A DNA stretch of 64,000 nt, taken from NCBI GenBank assembly GCA_028554755.1, contig JAPTOF010000021.1, positions 7,231,001 to 7,295,000 of the forward strand, read 5' to 3'. Under the pieces are notes generated by a model. That model worked only from the letters and a program-made list of their open reading frames with translations. It had not been told where the DNA came from and searched no databases. This document shows, in pieces, positions 57,067 to 64,000 of the stretch (positions are counted from its first letter, which is position 1; every line of letters begins with the position of its first letter). This DNA comes from Cordia subcordata (lineage: Eukaryota; Streptophyta; Magnoliopsida; Boraginales; Cordiaceae). Made by a program: the position numbers and the translations under genes.

Positions 57067-59170
57067 ATCTAATGGTGACACCAAGTCTATGGGGTACTCT
57101 CTTTCAACCATTAGTTTCTGTATACTAGCCCCTTTAAACTCAACGGCTACTCCTTCAGCCTTAGGGCTCGTTTGATAACGCTGTCAAAAATTTGATAAAC
57201 GGAAACCAAAAACGCAAACAAGAAACTGTCAACAGCAACAAAAAATAGAAACTGTAAACATGTTTGGTTAAATTGCAAAATCTATAAACAAAAACAGAAA
57301 ACCTATTTGATTGCCCACAGTTTACAAATTGTTTTTGTCTTTCATTTCTTTTTTTAATATTTTTCATTAAATAAAGTGCATAAGAATATTTTGTTAAAAA
57401 ATAAAAATAAAGAGAATAATGAAAATAGGCAATTTTAGCGAGACATGAAAAAGCATTTTTAATTATTGGCATTTGAGAAATTATCATGAAAAAAGAACCA
57501 TAAAAAAGCAATTATCATGAAAAACACATGATTTGTAAGTCTTTAGTTTTCTTTTTGCTTTTCACAAATATTTGTTATTTAATTTTGACAAAATAATTTT
57601 CATTACAAATTTGAATCTTTTACTTTACCAAAATCGAACTTAAATAGGAAATCAAGAAAGAGAAAAGAAAATAGAATCATGTCTCTTTTTTATTTCTCTT
57701 TTTGTTTGTAATGTAACAAATATTTACATAATAGATTTCTTATTATATATAGAGATAAGTGAGTAAACAAAGACTTGACATTTCGTATAAGAATTGCTAT
57801 TGTTAGAGCTCGTCAGTAACCAAAGATTTAAAGATTTAGAGATTTCTTATCAGTAGATGCAAAGTAAAAGAGGTTGAATCAATTAAAAACAACTATGATT
57901 CTTGAATAACAAAAGTTGAAAAATACCTATTACAACAATATTGATACCATTGCATACCACTGGCAAAGAGAAAAAAGGACTAGTTAGGCCTAAAACACTA
58001 CTCTCTACCTATGTCTATGGATCCAAAAATCAACTAGGGTAGGTTAGGTAGTTAGCCCATATGCTACCACGTGTTATTTTTACCATTAGAAACAAGACAT
58101 ATATATTTCTTCTAGCATGCATAGCACCTTGCACTCCATTGCTGACACTTGATTGAGCTATTGCCCAGTAAAGATTTCTTCATGCTTTAGGATTCTACAC
58201 AAAATCAAACAATTCCAACTCAGGGTCATCAAGGACTTGAAATAGAAATATGTTGTAGAATTCAAAACTTGAACTCAGAATAATTATTCTGTTTTATTAA
58301 TGATTATATATCAAAATGTCCCTAATCTAGATCTTCCTTTTACTGATGATTGAACATGCCAATAGGCAATAAATTAAGCAATCCTCTGCCAAGAGATTTT
58401 CTTCATTCTCAAATCTGAACACCAATTAAAAAAATAATTTTCCCAAATGCTTGAACCATATATAGAGGATACAGCTACTATCTTCTCAAATGATACGAGA
58501 AATCGGAAGGAAAGAAATACACTAGTTTACTAGGCGAAAGTCAAGACCATCAAATTAAGAAATGATTTCAAGAACATCAAATTAAGAAATGATTAGAAAC
58601 TAGACAGTCTTGATTAACAGATGAGAGCAACATAGTAAGAATTAGAATCAACGTAAATAGAGGTATAAAGTATTAAAGTTTCATAAATTATGGCAGATAT
58701 TTAACATTCACATGCCAAATAGACATATAAATCACTCCAATTTTCCTTTCCAGAGAAAGTAGATTGACGCAATTTCCCCAACTGTTGATGCATTTACATC
58801 TCTAATTCATCAATAACCATCATATTTGAGCTTCCATAGCCAGTCCCACTGAATTGATCACAGCCTGATTTTCAACAATCACTTGTACCATATTAGCTGG
58901 GTTGGCACCCAAAGCAATCGCTTTTGCATGATACTCAGATTAATAAAACAACTATCTCATCTTGCTCTAGAATATTGGCAAGAAAAAGGAATTTCAGGTA
59001 GCAAGCTAAAGCTAGCAATTGGAAGCAACATTGCACATATAAATTTTGATAAAAGAAAAAGGTAAAAGAAAATTCAAAGCACAAAGATATCATTCAGCCA
59101 ACAAATGACTTTTATATTCGAGTTTACAATTCACATTGTCAAATTTTCTTTATTTTTCCAAAATTTATTA
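57067..59170. other. AT-rich intergenic stretch
   Basis: Mostly unremarkable. AGGGCTCGTTTGATAACG at 57163-57180 looks like the terminus of a Tourist/hAT-type MITE, but no partner terminus was found. One short coding-like segment is noted separately at 58806-58934. Confidence 0.4.
58806..58934 (-). pseudogene. Short coding-like fragment, unidentified
   Basis: The minus strand reads HAKAIALGANPANMVQVIVE then NQAVINSVG, preceded on its strand by an AG that could be a splice acceptor. A frame change leads to YGSSNMMVIDELEM. The amino-acid composition looks protein-like, unlike the surrounding AT-rich DNA. The family is not recognised. It could be a captured or orphaned exon. Confidence 0.3.
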
Positions 59171-59179
59171 TTATATTTG

Positions 59180-60819
59180 ACCACGTCATTGTATGGCCAA
59201 ATAATAACAATTAAATCAGGTAATGAAAAAATCACAAAATTTATCCTCTTTACCACAAAGGCAACTCGAGGGTCGAACCACGGGGAATCGGGATTGCTAT
59301 CAGGAATTGAAAAGAAATAAAAATAACTAAAAAAAACTAAAACTAAGAATTTAAAATAACTAAGCTAAATACTACGAGTGAAACAAATTTTAGATTAAAC
59401 GAAATCGAAAAAGAAAAGAAATTAAATTAACTTAGAGGAAAAATAATTGCAAAAATCAACCAAGAAAATTGCGAGACTTAAGTCTAGGGGGAAATGCGAT
59501 TCAATGTGATAGCCAGGAAATTATCCTATTCATGTTCGTGAACTCCGGGATTTCCAATTAAGCGCAAGCGATTAGGCTACAAGTTTTAATTCACCTAGAT
59601 TAATTAACTAAAGTTCCCGAGGTATAACCTATCTCATTGGCATATATTATCACTCAAGTTCTATAATTAACTAATCTAATAGGTTTAGACAATTAATTGA
59701 AACTACGAGGGCATAGACTATATCAGTGGAATAATCTATCACAATCCTGAAACAATTAATTATTTCTAGTCCTATTAAAATTGATCTATATTTGCACTCA
59801 CAAGAACCTATAAGATTCCTACATGGCAAAAGGTATAAATTCTTGACTAATAAAAATTAGCTACAAGCATACTAATGATTAATCAAGAATTTAATAGTAA
59901 TAAAGCACAAATATGAATAATCAAGTAAATCCCAAGAGAATCTGAAACATGAATAAAAACAATTACTAACTATCACCCCGAATCATGGGGATTTAGTGCA
60001 TAATAAAAATTGAAGCACAAATTGAAAAAGAGTTGAGGAAAAGAAAAATTATCGTATTATTCTTGAGAAAATAATATTTTGAAATTCTTTTCAAAATCTC
60101 CTCAAAAGCCTGCCCACAATTCCTAAATCTAAACTCACAACTTTTCTTTTTTTCTTTGGTTGAATTCTCTTTTGAAAAGAAAGAAAGAAAAAAATTGAAT
60201 AGAGAACAAAAACTTATGAAGAACTCGTTTGCTGCACTATTGCTCTCTGCTCTTTCTATTCATATATAAATGTTGCTTCACCGACTTGATTTTGCAAGAA
60301 AAGGAAAAGAAGCCCTTTTTTTATTTTGAGTGGAGCCCACCACATTTATGACCCACATCTTTGTTTTTTCATAAGTTACATGACTCTTCCTTGGTAGCCA
60401 AAATCTTAAGAGCAAGTCAACTGCTGGGCCCCACCAATTTGGCATTTTTTCTCTTTTTGTGATTAAAATTTCGAACCCAGTTTGGAATATTTTCTTGTGA
60501 GAATTAGTGAAAATTCCAAATTGGAAAGTTATAGCTCCTGATGAATGCTTTTCGTAGAATCTTGAATTGCCTCAAATGGAGTCCTGAAACTCATGTTATG
60601 AATCTTTTCGTGATCCCACACCCTAGTCCTGCAAATTGTCCAGCTTTTATTATTATATTTTCTCATTTTAATTTCTTCGTTTAGCTCCAAATTCAACCAT
60701 TCTTCTTCCAAATTTGCATTATATCAAAAATTAAATTAAATATCTCAATTTATCACCAATTAATGATATAATACAATTAAATTAAAGAGAATTTTATTAT
60801 AAAAAATACGAAGTTATCA
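59180..60819 (-). repeat. 3' LTR of an Athila element
   Basis: On the minus strand it begins TGATAACTTCG at 60819, next to the polypurine tract GTTTGGGGGTG (60820-60830). The lower boundary near 59180 is estimated; the partner LTR is outside the window. A TATA-like TTATATATGAATAG lies near 60253-60266, and the segment with AACTCGAGGGTCGAACCACG near 59263 is usual for the R/U5 part of such LTRs. No GGTCGACC palindrome array is present. Confidence 0.7.
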
Positions 60820-60835
60820 CACCCCCAAACCCATT

Positions 60836-60857
60836 CTTTGCTTGTCCTTAAGCAAAG
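60836..60857 (-). other. Hairpin beside the Athila polypurine tract
   Basis: An 8-bp perfect stem (CTTTGCTT with AAGCAAAG) and a six-base loop, 6 bases from the purine run that precedes the LTR. It is the positional equivalent of 18197-18216. Confidence 0.7.
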
Positions 60858-61724
60858 AAACAAATCAACTGAAGAAAAAAGATATTCAGTTAAACGAAAT
60901 GAGAAAAACCATACAAGTAATTGCGAATCAATAGTGAGACAAAAATCGCACAATTAAGCATGCACAAGGCGCAGCACTTACTAGGCATGTACCCTTCAAT
61001 TACTCAACTTCAATCATGTCAGCCCTTTCAACCAGTTGAAGCATATCACGTAATTAACAAGAATAGGAAATTGACTCCACAAAACTTTGCTAGATCCAGA
61101 GCTTTCATGTCATCAAAACACAACAAGAGCAAAGTGTTGTCCCCATATTTTTTTCAACTCATTTTTTCATTTTTTTTTCAACTTAATTTTTTGCTTTTCA
61201 CATTTTCCACTTTGTAGAATACAAAAAAAATAAGAATTGAGAACACATGAATAACAATTGTGTCATTTTGACACTTATTCACACTTTTTCCTTTGACTTT
61301 TTCACTTTCACCTTTTCGCCTTTTAGCTTTTTTTTTTTTTTTGCTCTTGTTTTTTTTTCTCTTTCTGGGGAAACACAACAAAAAAATGATATTATCTCAG
61401 AATAACACTCCAATAAACTTCCTACCAAGTCTAATGCAGGCTTACAAAGTCGTCTTCTTCTTCCTATTAATCACCCTTATGACGCTTACAGAAAATGACC
61501 TTATCAAAACAAGCATTGAGGGATTTATAGCAAAAACAGAACAACTGCGCCAACAAATTCACTCATCAATCATGCAAGTCTCACAATCAAGGCAAAGTCA
61601 CCTGTGCAATTCAAGCTCATATGTGCCAAAAAAATTTCAAATTTACCCCATTTTTTCACCTTATTGACACATAATCATAGAAGCATATTGTTATTCATTC
61701 TCACCCTCACCCCCAAACCCAAGT

Positions 61725-61746
61725 CTTGCAATGTCCCCATTGCAAG
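61725..61746 (-). other. Second Athila hairpin, with changed but still paired stem
   Basis: CTTGCAATG-TCCC-CATTGCAAG, a perfect 9-bp stem with a 4-base loop, again followed on the element strand by a polypurine-like run. It lies 889 bp from the LTR-proximal hairpin. Its stem differs from the others at several positions on both arms while keeping every pair. Confidence 0.7.
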
Positions 61747-62282
61747 TGGCATTAAACAACAAAAGGGAAAGAGTTAGAACGAGACAACCTGATAAAAGAT
61801 GCCAGTAAGATTATGCGCTTAACAATAGTTGACAATTTATGTACTCTCTTGATAATTCTGCAAAGTACATTCCTTCTTCACAAGTGAGAGCATCTTCAAT
61901 TAAAGCACAAAAATAGAGATAGGAATAATCGATGAGTTTTTTTTTTTTCAAAAAAAATATCTTTTTGAAAATTTTTATTTTTATTTTTTTTCTGGCCAAC
62001 CCTATTTACATCCCCATACAAAGACTTTGAACTTTAAGAGGTACTTAAGCTGACTCACAAAAATAATTAAAAATGAAAAGAACAAAATAAATTAAAAATA
62101 GGAAAATCAACCAAACAAATAAAAGAAATTCTGCTCAAATATCCTATGTTGCTTCCTAGGGGGCGCTAAGTTTACCGTCTTCAGCTAGACAAAATACCTC
62201 ACTTCTCAACCTGTATAGATGGGATCTATAAGATCCATTGATTTGATCTCCTTACTAGGCAACGATGGTCAAACTGCATGCT

Positions 62283-64000
62283 TCAACCTTTGCCCATTAA
62301 TAATGAATTTTCTTCCATCTTAAGATCTCTAATTTGAACTGCACCAGAAGGAAATACTTGCATTACCTCATAGGGACCATCCCACCTAGATCTTAGCTTT
62401 CCTGGAAAGAGACGCAATTTAGAGTTAAATAGCCAAACCATTTGATGTAGTTCAAAAGTTTTCCACAAAATCATTCTATCATGCATTTTTTTCATTCGCT
62501 CCTTATAAAGTTTAGCATTCTCGTAGGCATTATATCGCATTTCATCCAACTCACTAAGTTGAAGCTTTCTTGCCTCCCCAGCCTTAGCCAAATCAAAATT
62601 CAAACTCTTAATCACCCAATAGGCCCTATGCTCTAACTTAACTGGCAAATGACAAGCTTTCCCATAAACTAACTGAAATGGTGACATGCCTATAAAAGTC
62701 TTGTATGATGTCCTATATGCCCAAAGTGCATCATTAAGGTGTATAGACGAATCCTTCGTATCCGGTCTCTAGAATGAACTTGATTTTGCGATTAGACACC
62801 TCTACTTGGCCACTAGTTTGTGGATGGTATGGAGTAGCTACTTTATGTGTGATTGAGCACTTCCTAAGTAAAGCCTTAAAAGCTCTATGTGCAACCAAAA
62901 TATACACAAAGCCATAAGAATGCGGAAAAGGACCTATAAAATCAATACCCTAGACATCAAATATTTCACAGACAAGAATAGGATTAAAGGGCATTATGTC
63001 TCTTTTTGACAAACCACTTGTACGTTGACACCTTTCACAAGCCCTACAAAAATCATGTGCATATTTAAAAAGTGAAGGCCAATAAAAACCACATTGCAAA
63101 ACTTTGGCCGCTGTACAATGACCTCCAAAATGACCCCCACATTCTTGTGTATGACAAAAAGATAGAATACTTTGATGCCCATGCTCAGGAACACATCTCT
63201 ACACAATTTGATCAGAACAAATACATAAAAGATCAGGGTCATTCCAAACATAAAACCTTACTTGTGACAAGAAACGATCCTTCTCTGCTTTGTTCCATCT
63301 TTGAGGCAACTCATCTACAGCCCAATAGTTCACAATACGCATATACCAAGTTGGTCTAGATTGTGCAACAACAAACAATTGCTCATTTGGAAAAGAATCA
63401 TCTAAAGGGATAGGACATAAGGGACTTTCAACAAGGACACGAGAAAGATGATCCGCAACTACATTCTCAGTACCCTTCTTATCTTTAATGATGAGGTCAA
63501 ACTCTTGCAATAATAAAAGCCATCTTATCAAACGAAGTTTGGCCTTCTTTTTAGCAAACAAATACCTAAGGGCTGAGTGATCTAAAAAAATGATTACCTT
63601 AGACCCAAGAATGTAAGACCTGAATTTTTCTAAGGCAAAGACCACTACTAGTAACTCTTTTTCAGTTGTGGTATAGTTCTTTTGCGCCTCATCTAATGTA
63701 TCACATGTTGCACTCTATCCTTCCTTTACCTAAGACAGCACCTATGGCAAAATAAGCATCACACATGATTTCAAATGGAATGGAATAGTCAGGAGGTTGA
63801 ATGATGGAAGCAAAGGATAAGGCAGATTTTAAAGTTTCAAATGCATGAAAGCAATCATTGTCAAATTTGCAAGGTGTATCATGAGCTAAAAGTGTAGACA
63901 ATGGCCTAGCAGTTTTACTAAATTTCTTAATAAATGCCTATAGACCCTGCATGTTCCAAGAATGATCTAACTTGCTTCACTGTAGTAGGAGGTGGTAAGT
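62283..64000 (-). pseudogene. Athila pol: end of RT, RNase H and integrase (continues past the window)
   Basis: From the right edge: the RT connection/RNase H start (CFHAFETLKSAL, DYSIPFEIMCDA), RNase H ([32 protein letters not shown]), and the integrase zinc finger CGGHFGGHCTAAKVL...CRACERCQRTSG. Then an eroded core ([18 protein letters not shown]), and the C-terminal part [35 protein letters not shown]. The wording is characteristic of the Athila branch. Frame changes occur near 63200, 62990 and 62740, and a stop near 63700, so it is not functional. The last reading frame ends at 62283. Confidence 0.9.

Larger units (their letters stand above)
60820..62282 (-). other. 3' noncoding region of the Athila element
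   Basis: No gene. In order on the minus strand: a block with AGCGCCCCCTAGG (62155-62185 region), a perfect 9-bp hairpin CTTGCAATG-TCCC-CATTGCAAG (61725-61746) followed by GGGTTTGGGGGTGAGG, a purine/pyrimidine-rich tract (61140-61370), a GTGTCATTTTGACAC palindrome (61260-61274), then hairpin CTTTGCTT-GTCCTT-AAGCAAAG (60836-60857) and the polypurine tract. It is colinear with the 3' regions of elements 1 and 2. Confidence 0.75.

Noticed and set aside
57163..57540. A complete MITE starting AGGGCTCGTTTGATAACG
   Set aside because: No matching inverted terminus or target duplication could be found nearby, so only one possible end is noted.

Overview
This is repeat-dominated nuclear DNA of a flowering plant. 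The evidence is several lineages of plant LTR retrotransposons (Ty3/gypsy Athila, Ty1/copia SIRE-like and Ale/Retrofit-like), PIF/Harbinger, hAT and CACTA DNA transposons, primer binding sites matching plant tRNA-Asp and initiator tRNA-Met, AT-rich spacers and TA/CATA microsatellites. The species cannot be named from the sequence. Only one convincing host gene is present, a small secreted glycine/serine-rich protein gene at 49.5-50.0 kb on the minus strand, with its own TATA box and poly(A) signal.

The left half (1-35.8 kb) is a stack of nested insertions. A decayed PIF/Harbinger element (31.2-35.8 kb) was hit by an Athila-type LTR element on the minus strand. Its 5' LTR is 4123-5134 plus 30243-31180, with gag and protease remnants at 1.5-3.6 kb. 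A microsatellite in that LTR received element 2 (5135-30242, plus strand). Element 2's 5' LTR received element 1 (6841-23559, minus strand, 5-bp duplication GCTTG). Element 1's 3' LTR received a rearranged SIRE-like copia element (about 8183-17938). A solo LTR of the element-1 family (32180-33787, duplication TATTT) splits the Harbinger element, and a 916-bp hAT element (28348-29263) sits in the 3' LTR of element 2. Elements 1 and 2 are non-autonomous. Each has a tRNA-Asp primer site but no gag-pol; instead each carries an unfamiliar ORF of about 600 residues with an N-terminal CCHC zinc knuckle, intact in element 1 and broken in element 2.

The middle (36.3-48.8 kb) is a decayed Ale-type copia element with short LTRs. 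Its reverse transcriptase region is split by a 9.2-kb CACTA element (37838-47083, 3-bp duplication AAA), which itself contains a 2.35-kb LTR element without coding capacity (40461-42809, duplication ATATA). From 50.9 to 55.2 kb, two direct LTR-like repeats flank a decayed plant mobile domain (PMD) gene. At 55.7-57.1 kb a 1.3-kb terminal-inverted-repeat element encloses a strikingly GC-rich island. The right edge (about 59.2-64.0 kb) is the 3' part of an Athila element on the minus strand (RNase H, integrase, long 3' noncoding region, LTR).

The most interesting signal is non-coding and shared between elements. Elements 1 and 2 and the Athila copy at the right edge have colinear 3' regions: a GCGCT-containing block, then a hairpin next to a polypurine tract, a purine-rich tract with a GTGTCA palindrome, then a second hairpin next to the true polypurine tract and the LTR. 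The hairpin stems differ in sequence but keep pairing. Separately, LTRs of unrelated families share clustered copies of a 16-bp palindrome, AGCCGGTCGACCGGCT, just upstream of the presumed TATA box.
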